DNA from: Pyropia yezoensis
Taxonomy: Eukaryota; Rhodophyta; Bangiophyceae; Bangiales; Bangiaceae
Length of the DNA stretch: 64,000 nucleotides
Direction: 5' to 3'
NCBI GenBank assembly: GCA_009829735.1
Contig: CM020618.1
Coordinates: 15,482,568-15,546,567 of the forward strand
In this document: positions 30,120-41,986 of the stretch, piece after piece
Position numbering within the stretch: the first letter of the stretch is position 1
Layout: each line of letters starts with the position of its first letter
Program-made: the position numbers and the translations under genes
The notes under the pieces: generated by a model
Databases searched by the model: none
The model's input: only the letters and a program-made list of their open reading frames with translations
Told to the model about the DNA's origin: nothing

Positions 30120-31653
30120 ATGGCTACGCTCCCTGGCACGAAGATGCCCGAAGGGGCAGACCCCGCGTCCCTTGACGCATCCCTGGTCACCGCGGGGGAC
30201 GGTGTTCAACCAGGCGTTGTCCCTACGGGCGAAGCAGACCTGGGCGTGACACCCGGTAGCGGACTGGAGTCTACAGGCGGCCAAGTACCTTCTGCTCCAT
30301 TTCCTCCGGCTGTCCCTCCTGTGGGAGCCACCCCGGGGTCAACGGCGTTTGCATCCGCTCGAAGCAGACGTCTCCCGCCTGTCGGTTGTACTCCTGAACT
30401 TCCAGGGATAGCCCCTGGTGCGCTTACTCCTGGACCTACACATGGCAGCTGGGTGTATACACCTCTTCCTGTGGGCACTAGCAGTGCCAGAGGCACCGCC
30501 GTGACTGGTTCTACGGGTCTTCCTGAGACCTCGACTCCTGGGACCGGCCAAGCTTTTCCTCCCCTGGAATCCTATGGGGCGGGGAGCTCCCAGACCGGTA
30601 ACCGGAGCAGCCGGAGGCGGCGGCGTCGTCGCCGTCGCTCTAGCACCAGCGAGACCAGTTCCTCCAGCTCTGAGGAGGGATACGACTGGGACGCATCCCC
30701 TGGTCCCACCCGGCGCAGGCTTGTCGAGTTTGACTTTCCTGCCCACCAAGTGGGGATGCCACCCTGAACAAGGTCACGTATTGGGGAACTGCCGGCTGGA
30801 GAACCAAGACCAAGGTTACACCCGGAAGATGGCCAAGAAGATGGCATCCCTGAACCGGCGCATGCAGGCGAGTTTCGGGGGACATCCTAAGTTTTCCGGG
30901 AAGAAGCCGGCGCTTATCTTTGCCTTCCTCCGCCGGTTTGTCAAGGCATGCAGCGATAACGATGTGTCCGAGGGCAAGGCACTCTACCTCCTGGTTCAAT
31001 TCATGACCGGAGAAGCGGAACAGCGGTTCGCACAGGTTCTCCCAGACTCAGCCGGACACATCGTCGGTCGTACCGTTGGGAGCTATCTGGAAGTGGTCAA
31101 CTGGCTCCTGTCCAACTACGCTGACGCGGACTCCTACACCCAGGGCAAGTACCGGCAAGCCAAGGCCCTCCAAGCTCCCATGGTATCGACTCCCAAGCCG
31201 TTGTCGCGAGTTTGCCCCGGACCCGAAAATTATAAGGGAGGTGATAGCCCTGTACCGGTGCTGGCAGTTGGCGAGACCTCACCCGTGGTGTCAGGTGACA
31301 AGTGGGGCGGCTTTGTCTCTAAGAAGCAACCTTCCTTGGTTGCCCCCGAGCAGGTCAAGAACCAGCGTTTCCGGTATTGTTGGCTGTGCCAGAAGGAGGA
31401 CCACATGTCCTACCAGTGCCCGACCATCCCCAAGGATCTTCAGGAGAAGCTCAAGCGTCAAGGACTAGTGTTTGCGAAGGCAGTCAACTGGGCTGACCGG
31501 CGAGCGCCCTCCAAGACGGACAAGGAACACGTACACGCAATTCGGGTGGCAAGCTTGCACAGCATCACCGAGGCCCTAACCAAGGAGGCTCCTACGGACT
31601 TTGGCCTGGAGACCGAGACCTCCAAGGAATCGTCGGACCCGGGAAACGAGTAG
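30120..31653 (+). pseudogene. gag region of element C
   Basis: It opens at ATG 30120 (MATLPGTKMPEGAD). It has a Pro/Thr/Gly-rich N-terminus, an Arg-then-Ser-rich stretch near 30610–30680, a gag core (FLRRFVKACSDNDVSEGKAL, SYLEVVNWLLSNY) related to the A and D cores, and a zinc knuckle CWLCQKEDHMSYQC near 31379. Fossil; broken. Confidence 0.75.
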
Positions 31654-31699
31654 GGCAGGCGCTCTCCCCAAGTGTCTTCCCGAATCTCCGACGGCAGGG

Positions 31700-34600
31700 T
31701 ACTTCTACCAGTTCTCCCCTTGCGTGCCGGGAGAAAGGACGGCAGTTACCTGCTCAACTGGTAGCCGCCTGGACACCCTGTTTGTTCAAGGGGACCTTGC
31801 TAGTCTTTCGTAAGGAGAATTTCAAGATCAATGCTCGTATGCGTGTGGGGGATAGTCTTCCCCAAGCTCTTACTCCGGTGGTTGACACGGGAGCCGGACC
31901 ACGCGTCATCACTGAGAACCTGCTACCTCCGGGCTGGCGTCGACATGCCTGGAGAGTTCCTACCAGGACCCGGATCGTAGACAATTCAGGTCAAACCCTA
32001 CGACCGCTTGGCCGCCTTCCTGTCGCCATCTATGTCAACAATGAACGAACGCTTTTTCCCTTTCTAGTAGTCAAGACCCTCTCAGTCCCCCTCATCCTAG
32101 GCTGGGACTTCCAGAAGCAGCATGTCAAGAGTATCCTGCCCGGAGAAGGGAAGTTGCAGTTCAACCATGGGTTTGTGTCGCCGGTGCTGGAGAATCTGGA
32201 CGCCAAGGTTCGTGTAGTCAAGAACAAGAAGAACCGCATCCCACCCTCTACCATGACTCTCTTCAAACCGGTGCTCCTTCCTCCTCGTTCGGAGACCAAA
32301 GTTCAAGTAACCACTCGGACTACGGGTCAATGCCTAATCTACGGACGTAAGGAACTTCTGGCGAAACACCGGCTATACTTGGCCCACGGGCATCACAAGA
32401 AGGTGAGAAGGCATACCCCATTCTCGGTGCTAATCGTCAACGTGAGCCGGAAGCCGATAACTCTCGCCAAGGGCACTCGAGCTGGAACGGCAGAACCCTA
32501 CCGAGGATCTGCCCGTGCCATGAGCAAGGAGGACCTCTTCAACCGGCAACAAGAGCTAGCATCCAACCTAACCGCCCTAGACGTACCTCAGGAACAAGCG
32601 AAGGCTGGTGGCGTTACCCCAAAACCCGATCAAGCTCCACCCGGGATGCCGAATGTTAACCAAGAAAATGTTCATCCCGACCTGGAGGAGGCACTGGAGA
32701 AGCTTCTTCAGGAATATCGGCACCTGTGGTCTGGAGAGCTGGGCAAGATGGACGCAACCCTACTTCGGATTCAACTCAAGCCGGATGCCAAGCCAGTGCA
32801 CCTGCAACCGTATCGGGCTTGACCACATCGCCGGGATGAGATTGAGAAGCAGGTTCACAAGAGGCTCAAGATGGATTTTATCGAGCCCTCTGATGGCGAA
32901 TGGGCCTTCCTGGTGGTAGTCGTCCCGAAACCTGGCGGTCACTTCCGTTTCTGCGCTGACTACGGGCGCCTGAACGAGATGACAGTAAAGGATGTATACC
33001 CGATACCCCGGATGGACGATTGCATCGACTTCCTTGCTGATGCCACCCTCTTCTCATCGCTGGATTGTAATGCCGGTCATTGGCAGATCCCCCTGGCTGA
33101 CGATGACGAGGACAAGACCACCTTGACGTGCAATATGGGGCTGCTCCGGTGCAAGCGCCTTCCTTTTGATCTCACCAATGCTCCGGCTACCTTCCAGAGA
33201 GCCATTGACATCATCCTGTGTGGGCTAAGGTGGAGAACATGTTTGGTCTACCTGGACGACATTTTTGTCTTCTCCAAGACCCCAGCGGGACACCTAGAGC
33301 ACCTTCGAAAGGTTCTGGCTCTCCTGTCCAAGGCTGTAGTTACCCTGAAGGCCGAGAAGTGCCACCTGTTCGAGACGGAAGTGGAGTACCTGGGGCACGT
33401 GCTGAGTCCGGGGGAGCTCCGGGTCAACGAAAAAAATATCAAGGCTCTTCGGCAAGCCGGGCAACCTAAGACCCAGACGGAACTCAAAAGCTTTCTGGGT
33501 ATGTGCAACGTCTACCGCCGGCTCGTACGGGGCTATGCCCTTATTGCCCGGCCGTTGACCAAGCTCACCAGCAAGAAGCTCCCCGCAGAACGCCCGGTGT
33601 TCGACGAGAAGCAGACAGCTGCCTTCGAGGAGCTCAAGAAGCGCCTGACCACGACTCCAGTACTGGTGCTACCCAAGCGGGAGTGCCAGTAGTCCTAGAG
33701 ACTGACGCTTGTGGCATCCCGGTGGGGTGCTCTCTACTCCAGCAACAACCTGACGGGCACGTTTTCCCGGTGGGCTACTACAGTCGCGTCCTGACTCCAG
33801 CCGAGAAGAACTATTCCACAACGGAGCGCGAGTGCTTGGCGGTCATCTGGGCTTGTTTCCTGTTACGCCTCTATCTAGGATGACAAGAGATTCTCATCCG
33901 GACGGACCACGCCAGCCTAAGGTGGCTGCTATGCATGGACAGCAGCCAAGGAAGGGTTGCCCGGTGGCGCCTACGCCTCTCGGAATACAAGTATAAGGTG
34001 TGGACCAGAGCAGGGAGGGAGCACCACTGCGCCGATACCATGTCCCGGTTGGAGACTCCTGCAGCCTGTACGGGCCCTATCCCGGAGCAAATACCTTGTT
34101 TCATCCTCCCGAATGTCGGACGTGGCTGGCACGCTCCCTTGTACGAGTCACTTGAGCTCACCAGCCGGTAACCATTCACCGGATGCTGGAGGCACAGCTC
34201 AATGATCCTCATTGCTTAGAGCTCCGCCACGAGATAGATCTGAACCGGAATAGTCGCTTCTCCGAGTCTACGGATGGACTCCTGATACGGGTGTCACCCT
34301 TCGACGGGGCACCTCAAGTCTACGTACCCCGAAGTCTACGAGCTGATATCCTCCGCCTGGAACATTCGTCTCTCCAGGCCGGAAACCCTGGCATCAACCG
34401 GATGTATGCCTCGCTGCGGCGGCACTACTACTGGGAAATCATGGCAAGTGACGTCCACAAGCATCTAGAGGCTTGTGTCTCCTGTGCAAGGAACCGGTTG
34501 ACCCAGAGGAAGAATCCTTCTAAGCTACGCCTGTTCCCTGCGGCGGAACCTTTTGCAAGCTTGAGCATGGACATCCTGGGGCCCCTACCTGAGACATCCA

Positions 34601-35120
34601 GTGGTAACATCTACCTGCTCATTATCTGTGACCGGTTCTCCAAGCTCACCCGAGCAATCCCACTGAGGACCATCATGGCCCTGGATTTTACGTCGGCCTT
34701 CTGCGAGTACTGGACAGCTGCCTATGGCCCTCCAGACTCCGTCTTAACCGACAACGGTCCCCAGTTTGCGTCCCTGTTCTTCCAAGGAGTCTGTGACCTG
34801 ATGGGTATCAAGAACTTGTTCACTACGACGTATCACCCACAAACGAACGGCCAGGTGGAACGATTCAACCGGACCCTGTTGGACATGCTGCGGCACTACG
34901 TTGAGGAGCATCAACAAGACTGGGACGAGCTCTTGGCCGTCCTCACGCTCTCGTACAACTCTCGTGTTCACTGGACAGCAGGGGTCGCTCCACTAGACCT
35001 CGTCACCCCAAGGCGGCTGACCAGCTTCTCCCTGGAAAGAATACGAGACGGTCTCCTGCCTGCCCTGAAGTCGGGCCCCAAGGCAAAGGACGACTTCCTG
35101 GAACAACTGAAGCTCCTGCT
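31700..35120 (+). pseudogene. pol region of element C, before the D insertion
   Basis: Protease-like VVDTGAGPRVI near 31880, reverse transcriptase with FCADYGRLN near 32950 and VYLDDIFVF near 33250, RNase H, integrase zinc-binding segment (CVSCARNRL near 34470) and core (MDILGPLPE, LTDNGPQFAS, GQVERFNRTL). It is less well kept than in the other elements. Fossil; several breaks. Confidence 0.8.
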
Positions 35121-35125
35121 CCCGC

Positions 35126-35594
35126 TGTGGCAAAAACCACAAGCACACACGGCACCCAAGTTGGGGCGGTGTGCCAGGGCTGCCTCCCGTGTCGGGGGAA
35201 CCGGAAGAAGTGCAAGTCGCACACACTCTGTCCCTGTTGTGGGGCAAACCCCCCACGGACAAACAAGAAGATGGTGTGTGGTCCAACAGTTTCTTGGTCG
35301 GGACGGGGACGCAGGGCCAAGCCCCGCTGTCCCTCCCCTTATCCCCCCAGGGTCCACTCAGAATCTCGCCACTCAGAATCTCCCACCCCAGCACCTGCCC
35401 ACCGGGCCACACGAAAATTCAAGACGATAAATGCAGAAAACCCTCAAATCCAAGTTGGATTTACTACTAAGCTAACTATCCCAAACTTAGGGAATATGGA
35501 CCCAAATGCAGGGGGAGGAACGGATCAGGCTAGTGGCCTGCCGCCCCTTGCATGGCACGTGTTGCCCCCCTACCTGGGGGTCAATACTGCCACA
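35126..35594 (-). repeat. 3' LTR of element D
   Basis: 469 bp, bounded by the short inverted ends TGTGGC and GCCACA. Confidence 0.95.
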
Positions 35595-35932
35595 CTCCCC
35601 TCTCCTCAGTTCCGACCGACCCGGTCGGCCCTGTGAGGGGGTGCGTAAACGCACGTCTCGACGTTGGGGGCGCGACTTGCTGTCCCCCATCGAGTACGTA
35701 ACACGGATGTGGAGGCGGTCACGTGGACCGCCCCTCTCCTCAAGCTTGCCCACTCGGCAGCTTGCTCTCCTCAGTTCACACTTCACCATCACCACCACCT
35801 CCCCTTCACCTTCCACTGGGCCGCCCCACGCTGGGGAGGCCACCCGTATACCCACGATCCGAGTCCCCCTCAACTCGAGGCGGGTCTCGTGCTGCGATAG
35901 CCAGAGCGTCTCTCCCCAACTTGGGGAGAGCC

Positions 35933-37891
35933 ATGGCGACTCCGGGAGTGGAGACGGACTCTCTTGACGAGCACATGGAGGACACCTCCTACGGTGCAGC
36001 ACCCGCCGGGACTTCCGGCGGGGGCTCCGCGATCGCTCCGGGGGATGGGATTCCCGCGTCACCCGGCTTTGGGTTGACGGCGGGATCTCCCCCGGAGGCG
36101 GGACAAGTTGTCCCGCGTGAGGCCTTGGGGCGGTGGTTTTACCCCGCTTGGCCTCTTTATGAGGAGGGGTTGACTGTTCTTCGCTGTGGCCGACTTGGCG
36201 CAGCGATGGGCCGGGTATGGGACCGCCTACGGGAGAAGTATCCCCGTAGGGTCGGGTTCCCGGCCGGCTTCAGGACGGACCAGTTTGCCTTCCTGGACGA
36301 CGAGGAGGTTGAAGACGTCCAACGTGCCAAGGCCATGGTGGACCGCGGGGGAACTATCCCGGGTCCCGGCGACTTGCCGACCTTCACGTGGGACGCTGTG
36401 GCAACTCGCCCACCGTACCTCCACGAGGCCGATCCGCACACTCATCACTTTGATGTGCGGATGGAGAAAGACTTCCGGCGAGGTCCCTACTTGGTGACCT
36501 CGGCTCAACTTGAGTTTCCTCAACAGTCTGCTGCCAGTAAGGAGCAGTACTATCCGAAGAAGCCCGAGTGGTGGCCTCAAGTTGAGGTCCCCTATGGGTT
36601 CCCGGCGTTGTTGCCCCGGTTGCTTGACCACTTCGGCTCCGTCATGTTGACGGCTGCCCCTGATCACCTGGTGTGGGCCATGTTGGCCACCCAGTGGCTC
36701 CTCGAGGTCATGTCGACCTGGGTGTCCTGTGTTCAGCGGCGGGGGATGCTCTGGCATCTCCCCCTCCGGCTCATCCAGGGTTTGGAACAGCTCACCCCTC
36801 AGCTAGTTGCTGAGGGGTGCTCATCAGGACAACTCACTCTACTTGAGGAGATGCTCCGGCTCCATAAGTTTATCGAGTGGGAGAGCATTGAGCACAAGTT
36901 GCGCCGCCCCACTCGTGGGCCCAAGGACGATGGCGCACTTCGCCAGTTCGTGTGGGTCGCTCGTGAACTTCACGACGGCCGTGTGGTCCTACGAGAGGGG
37001 TTGGGCATCGGGGACTACCCGTATGCCCCGGGGGTGGATCGCCACACTGCGCCACCCCCGGACAAGCCCATAGTTATGGCCGTGCCGTCCTATGATGACC
37101 ACATGACTCAACCCACTGCGGGAGCCCCAAGTCGGGGTCGCAGTTACACCCGGGTACCGCCACCTCGGCGGGCCCCTCCGCTTCCTCCTGTTCCTTTCCA
37201 ACCTCACGGGAACATCCCGATCAGCGTGGCCGTGGAGTCTTCCACCCCGGTGTCCCCCAACTTGGGGGCCACCCTCCTGACGGTATACCCCAAGTTGGTG
37301 TTGCCGCCCACGCCTCTAACCTCAGAGATGATAATCACCACGTTGGTGCGCACCATTTCCTGGTTGGCCGCGTCGACCGCAACCCTACAGAGTTCCGAGA
37401 CTCCTCAACTTGAGGAGCGCGTTCGTACTGCAGTAGCGACCGCGAGTTGCGAGTCGGTGGCGGAGTTTATGACAGCCGAGTTGGCTCGTATTGGGGCTAT
37501 TATGCCCCAGCCAGCCCCACTTGGGCGTGGCAAACGTCGCGCGAGCCGGGCATACTCGCCTCCTCGCCGTCGTCGCCGACACTCTCGGCGCTCTCCCTCC
37601 GTGTCGGAAGACGAGTTGTCTTACTCCGTCTCGGAGTCCTCTACCCCGTCGGAGACGGAGTCTGTCCAGCGTCTGCGTCGCAAACTTGCGCGCAAGACCA
37701 GGCAGAAGAGTGGCCACGGTCGGCGCCACTTGCGCGACCGTGAGGGGCGCGACCGTGAGGGGCGCGACGGTTCCGACTTGGAGCCGCCGCCCCCTCCAAC
37801 GAGTGGAGACCGTTATCGGCGTGGGTCTCGCCGCTCGCCTCCACGTGAGGGCGAGGGCCGTGGAGTGGGAGAGTCTAGCATGCGTGCCTAG
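35933..37891 (+). CDS. Antisense ORF of element D (conserved ORF3 family, function unknown)
   Basis: 652 residues on the strand opposite to gag-pol, lying between pol and the 3' LTR. ATG 35933 (MATPGVETDSLDEHMED) is supported by remnant E, which keeps the same start and diverges before it. The core has WPQVEVPYGFPALLPRLLDH then FGSVM, GMLWHLPLRL, RLHKFIEW and VVLREGLGIGDYPYAPGV, matching the A protein (VEVPCGFPA, YFGSVL, YLWHLPPAL, LHNRLDW, LFLREGLG…PYAEGV). The C-terminal 120 residues are Arg/Ser-rich (RRRRRHSRRSPSVSEDE; RDREGRDREGRD repeats), like RNA-binding or SR-type tails. No known domain is recognised. It is intact as it stands. Confidence 0.75.
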   Translation: MATPGVETDSLDEHMEDTSYGAAPAGTSGGGSAIAPGDGIPASPGFGLTAGSPPEAGQVVPREALGRWFYPAWPLYEEGLTVLRCGRLGAAMGRVWDRLREKYPRRVGFPAGFRTDQFAFLDDEEVEDVQRAKAMVDRGGTIPGPGDLPTFTWDAVATRPPYLHEADPHTHHFDVRMEKDFRRGPYLVTSAQLEFPQQSAASKEQYYPKKPEWWPQVEVPYGFPALLPRLLDHFGSVMLTAAPDHLVWAMLATQWLLEVMSTWVSCVQRRGMLWHLPLRLIQGLEQLTPQLVAEGCSSGQLTLLEEMLRLHKFIEWESIEHKLRRPTRGPKDDGALRQFVWVARELHDGRVVLREGLGIGDYPYAPGVDRHTAPPPDKPIVMAVPSYDDHMTQPTAGAPSRGRSYTRVPPPRRAPPLPPVPFQPHGNIPISVAVESSTPVSPNLGATLLTVYPKLVLPPTPLTSEMIITTLVRTISWLAASTATLQSSETPQLEERVRTAVATASCESVAEFMTAELARIGAIMPQPAPLGRGKRRASRAYSPPRRRRRHSRRSPSVSEDELSYSVSESSTPSETESVQRLRRKLARKTRQKSGHGRRHLRDREGRDREGRDGSDLEPPPPPTSGDRYRRGSRRSPPREGEGRGVGESSMRA

Positions 37892-38002
37892 TTGGCAGCT
37901 GCCTTTGTTGTGAGAGTGTGAGGGTTAGGGCTGTAGTTAAAAGCCACTCTGCGTACCACTTCGACTTGACGCACTCTCGTGGCACTGTTGCTCGGCCTTC
38001 CC

Positions 38003-41000
38003 TCACGTTGAGGGAGGGCTGTTAGGGTCTATCTCATTCCGGGCACAGTACGCCCGGACCTTCTCAGCAGGAAGGTCCTCCACATACTCCCATGTATCGT
38101 CCTTGGCTTTGTAGCCAAACCAACGCACCCTCAACATGAGGCGGTCAGTGTCTTCATCCCATCCGTGGTCGATGAACTTATCGAACACGTACTCCTGTGG
38201 GCCCTGTTTGGCCGCAGGCAGTGAGGGGAGGCGCCACGATTCCAACGCACGCGCCCAAGCTGGGTCGCCTGCAGGCGGTGGTGCAACTTTGACCACGTCC
38301 TGTCCGTTCACTGTGCGGACCCCATCGTCACTTTCGATGGTGAAGCGCCGCCCATCAGTACGAAGGACCTGGTACGGTCCCTTCGTCTGGAATACCAGCT
38401 TACCCCCAGTTGGGGTGTGCGAGTGTACCAGCACCCAGTCACCCTGCTCGGGGACATGTTTAGCATTGCGCACCTTTTTGTCAAAGGTACGCTTGTAGCG
38501 CTTTTGTGCTTTGTCCATCTCAGCCCTGACTTTAGGGATGAGGTTTTCAAGCCTAGCGGCGAACTCCGCCTTACTCTCAGTAGGAGTAGGCGTACTGCCA
38601 CCATCCTCCCTAGTTGGGAGCGACCGCCGCACGGCAATAGACCGCACGCGACGGGGGGTCACAAAAGCGAGGGGTACTTCCCCTGTAGATGAGTGAACCT
38701 GCGAATTGTAGGCAGTAGTAAGGATAGAAATATATTGGTCCCACGTCTTCACGTGCTCACTCACATAGTGGCGCAGCTGCCTAACAATAGTTTTGTTGAA
38801 GCGCTCCACCTGCCCATCAGTTTGTGGGTGGTAGGGGGTGGCATAGTTTGCCTTAACCCCCAACATATCCAGCACTCCCTGAAACAGTACAGACGCAAAT
38901 TGCGGTCCATTGTCCGATAGTGTACTATCTGGGATGCCATACGCGGCAACCCAGTGATCTAGGAAGGCTGACACGACCGACATGGCCGTGATCTCTGCCA
39001 GTGGGATCGCTCGCGTAAGTTTCGTGAAGCGGTCACAGATGACCAGGAGGTACTGGTTGCCCTCCTCGGTCACGGGCAGTGGCCCAAGGATGTCCATCGC
39101 CAACGCGGCGAAGGGCTCCTTGGCCGGGAACAATAGCATAGCCGTAGTAGGCCGCCGTTCCATCAGACGATTCTGTGCACAACTGGTGCAGGCAGCCACC
39201 CAACTGTAGATGTCCACCACCATGGACGGCCAGTAGTACCTGGTCCTCAGGGTCTGGTACAGTTTACTAGACCCCAGGTGTCCACCCGTTGGAGCGTTGT
39301 GCTCCCTCTCAAGGATACTGTCCTTGAGGGATGCGGGGACGACAAGTTGTTCGGTCCCCTGGAATACCCCCCTCCTCATGAGGAGGCCATCGTCTCCCAG
39401 AAAGAAGCGCGTCTCAACCACCGTATCCAGTATATCCCTCTGCGACTTGCAGAAGGGATCCTCGGCCTGGGCCTTCACCACCTCGTCCAGGGACAGGGGC
39501 AAGTACTTCTTGTTCCCTGGCGCCTCGGGGTTCAACGCCTGACCCGAGCGCGTGACTACCCCCACGATGGGGATGTCCTCATCGACTGGGTTAGTGTCCA
39601 GCCCCTCGGTAGGTACCCGAGAGAGGCCGTCGGCAAGGGCATGTTGCCTGCCAGGTCGGTACTCAATGTCAAAGTTGAAGGGTGCCAGTCGCACCCTCCA
39701 CCGGTTGAGACGAGTGTTCGTACAGTCCGTCTTGAAGATAAACTGCAACGCGCGGTGGTCACAGCGGATGAGGAACTTCTCACCCTCCAGGTAGTGACGA
39801 AGTGACGTCACCGCCCATACCACTGCGAGTCCTTCCAACTCGGTGACTCCGTAGTTCTTCTCGGCCGAGTTCAGCCCCTTACTGAAGTATCCCACCGGCA
39901 AGTACTCCTTGTCCGGCTGCTGCTGAAGCAACACACAACCAAGTTGGTCGTAACTAGCGTCCACATCCAGGATGTAGTGGACTCCCAACCTGGGAATTGC
40001 CAAGATGGGGGGCTTCAGCAGAAGGTCCCGAAGAGTCTCAAAGGATTCCTGCTCCACCCGACTTGGGGGAGGCAGGTTCTTCGGTAGCGTTGAGCTCACT
40101 AGCTCATTCAACGGCTTCGCCACCTTGGCGAAGCCCTTGGTGAAACGTCGGTACACGTTACACATCCCGAGGAAGCTCCTCATCTGGGTCTGGGTCCGGG
40201 GGTACTGAGCCTTACGAATGGCCCTCAAGTTCTTCTCGTTAACACTGAGACGCCCCGGACGGACAACATGTCCCAAGTATTCCACCTCTTGAGTAAAGAG
40301 GTGGCACTTACTCGCCTTCAGTGACACACCGGCGTCAGCAAGTAGCTTGAACACCTGGCCAAGATGGCCAATGTGTTCCTCCGGACTTCGGGAGAACACA
40401 ATGATGTCGTCTAGGTACACAAGGCAGATCTGCCACCGTACTCCGGCCAGAATCATGTCCATAGCGCGCTGGAAAGTTGCCGGCGCGTTACACAGACCAA
40501 ACGGTAGGCGCTTGCACTGGTAGGTACCACAGTGACAGGTAAAGGTAGTTTTATGCCTGTCCTCCGGGGCAATGGGAATTTGCCAGTACCCCGCGTTACA
40601 GTCCAGGGTAGAGAACACGTTTGCCTCCCCCAGAGAGTCCAGACAGTCATCCATCCTAGGTAGGGGATAACTGTCCTTCACCGTGCTCTCGTTGAGCTTA
40701 CGGTAGTCGATACAAAACCGGGGGGTCCCATCAACTTTGGGGACTATAACCACCGGACTCGCCCACTCGGCGTTGCTGGCCTCGATCACATCGAGGGCCT
40801 CCATGCGAGCAACTTGCTCCTTAACGAGGGCCCTTGAACGGGGTCCTCCCCTATACGGTTGTTGGCGTATAGGGGGTGCACCGGGCTTCAACTCGATCCG
40901 GTGTTGGGTGGCTCTCATGAGTCCCAATTGACCATCCCACAACTTGTGATATTGGTCCAAGAGGCGTTCAACTTGAACCCTCAACCTGGGGGGAACACCC

Positions 41001-41986
41001 TCCATGTTCACATGGAGCCGAGGAGAGGTGGCCGACTTGGCTTGATGCTTCTCCTTTCCGGACTTCGGGTCGCTACTTGCGCCCGCGTTGAGGGTGACCG
41101 CTACTACCGGTCCCTCATGTTGGTCGATATAGCCGAACTTGGCTCCCGACTTGAAGTACTTGGGCGTCGGACTCAGGTTCATCACCTGGATCCTCCACGG
41201 GACTCCGGCTTTGGAGTCCATCGTGCCAAGGGCAACATGCACTTGGTGCTTGCGAGCAAGACGGGGGTTAGGGTGCACCAACCCGTTCCCCGAAAAATCA
41301 GTTACAACGTCAACGTGCGCCACCGAGTTGGGGGGCAACGTGACTTTGCGGGCTAAACGCAGGGTAGCAGTAAACCCTTCCCTCACAGAGCAAACAGGCT
41401 TCGACTGTGAGACTGTCACAGGAGCCACAGACTTTCCCTTACCAAGGATGGGGATAGTCTCCCCATTCATCAACTTGACCCAGTACTCGGGGCCACAGAT
41501 CAAAGGCACTTGTGTTACGACATAAGGGGTACCCAGAAGCAGGGGTACCGATATATTCTCAACTACACCATAGGTCACGTCGACCTCATGGGTCCCCAAG
41601 CTAGTTGGTAGGGTCACGGCACCAACGATGGGAAGTACCCCACCATTGATGTCAATCATATGGTCAGCCTTGGACCTCCAGCGTTGGAGCTTCACCTCCT
41701 TTGGTAATAGCGACTTGCGTATCAAGGAGGCTCCTGACCGGGTATCAAGCACGATACGGGCACAACAGGCGCGGCCGGGGGCAAGTTGCACCCGTCCAGC
41801 CACCTGGAAGTTCTCACCCGTCAGCACCGCGATGACGCGACGTGGGTTTACGTTCTTGGGGAGTCCTACCCGAGGTGGGCGGACTCCCTTAGGTCGCCAC
41901 AGTATCCGGCACGGTTGGTTCGTCCTCCTGGCCCACTTGGCCGAGGCTGCCGTTGTCAGCTTCGGACGACCAGCCCCAACGGTCAT
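38003..41986 (-). CDS. Pol polyprotein of element D, with chromodomain-like end
   Basis: 1327 residues from ATG 41986, which overlaps the gag stop. Order by residue: protease-like segment near 80; reverse transcriptase about 390–570 (FCIDYRKLN near 422, VYLDDIIVF near 525); RNase H (LDVDASYDQLG near 670); integrase zinc-binding H-H-C-C about 895–945 and core about 965–1090 (MDILGPLPVT, LSDNGPQFAS, GQVERFNKTI); chromodomain-like segment about 1270–1315 (FDKFIDHGWDED, then LMLRVRWFGYKAKDDTWEY). Length and order fit Ty3/gypsy chromoviruses. It closely resembles the pol of element A and is less similar to B. It converges on the antisense ORF with 111 bp between the stops. Confidence 0.9.
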   Translation of the reverse strand: MTVGAGRPKLTTAASAKWARRTNQPCRILWRPKGVRPPRVGLPKNVNPRRVIAVLTGENFQVAGRVQLAPGRACCARIVLDTRSGASLIRKSLLPKEVKLQRWRSKADHMIDINGGVLPIVGAVTLPTSLGTHEVDVTYGVVENISVPLLLGTPYVVTQVPLICGPEYWVKLMNGETIPILGKGKSVAPVTVSQSKPVCSVREGFTATLRLARKVTLPPNSVAHVDVVTDFSGNGLVHPNPRLARKHQVHVALGTMDSKAGVPWRIQVMNLSPTPKYFKSGAKFGYIDQHEGPVVAVTLNAGASSDPKSGKEKHQAKSATSPRLHVNMEGVPPRLRVQVERLLDQYHKLWDGQLGLMRATQHRIELKPGAPPIRQQPYRGGPRSRALVKEQVARMEALDVIEASNAEWASPVVIVPKVDGTPRFCIDYRKLNESTVKDSYPLPRMDDCLDSLGEANVFSTLDCNAGYWQIPIAPEDRHKTTFTCHCGTYQCKRLPFGLCNAPATFQRAMDMILAGVRWQICLVYLDDIIVFSRSPEEHIGHLGQVFKLLADAGVSLKASKCHLFTQEVEYLGHVVRPGRLSVNEKNLRAIRKAQYPRTQTQMRSFLGMCNVYRRFTKGFAKVAKPLNELVSSTLPKNLPPPSRVEQESFETLRDLLLKPPILAIPRLGVHYILDVDASYDQLGCVLLQQQPDKEYLPVGYFSKGLNSAEKNYGVTELEGLAVVWAVTSLRHYLEGEKFLIRCDHRALQFIFKTDCTNTRLNRWRVRLAPFNFDIEYRPGRQHALADGLSRVPTEGLDTNPVDEDIPIVGVVTRSGQALNPEAPGNKKYLPLSLDEVVKAQAEDPFCKSQRDILDTVVETRFFLGDDGLLMRRGVFQGTEQLVVPASLKDSILEREHNAPTGGHLGSSKLYQTLRTRYYWPSMVVDIYSWVAACTSCAQNRLMERRPTTAMLLFPAKEPFAALAMDILGPLPVTEEGNQYLLVICDRFTKLTRAIPLAEITAMSVVSAFLDHWVAAYGIPDSTLSDNGPQFASVLFQGVLDMLGVKANYATPYHPQTDGQVERFNKTIVRQLRHYVSEHVKTWDQYISILTTAYNSQVHSSTGEVPLAFVTPRRVRSIAVRRSLPTREDGGSTPTPTESKAEFAARLENLIPKVRAEMDKAQKRYKRTFDKKVRNAKHVPEQGDWVLVHSHTPTGGKLVFQTKGPYQVLRTDGRRFTIESDDGVRTVNGQDVVKVAPPPAGDPAWARALESWRLPSLPAAKQGPQEYVFDKFIDHGWDEDTDRLMLRVRWFGYKAKDDTWEYVEDLPAEKVRAYCARNEIDPNSPPST

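Noticed and set aside
35127-35636. Plus-strand frames spanning the D LTR (repeated at 44048–44686)
   Set aside because: They are LTR sequence read by chance, present twice because the LTR is repeated.
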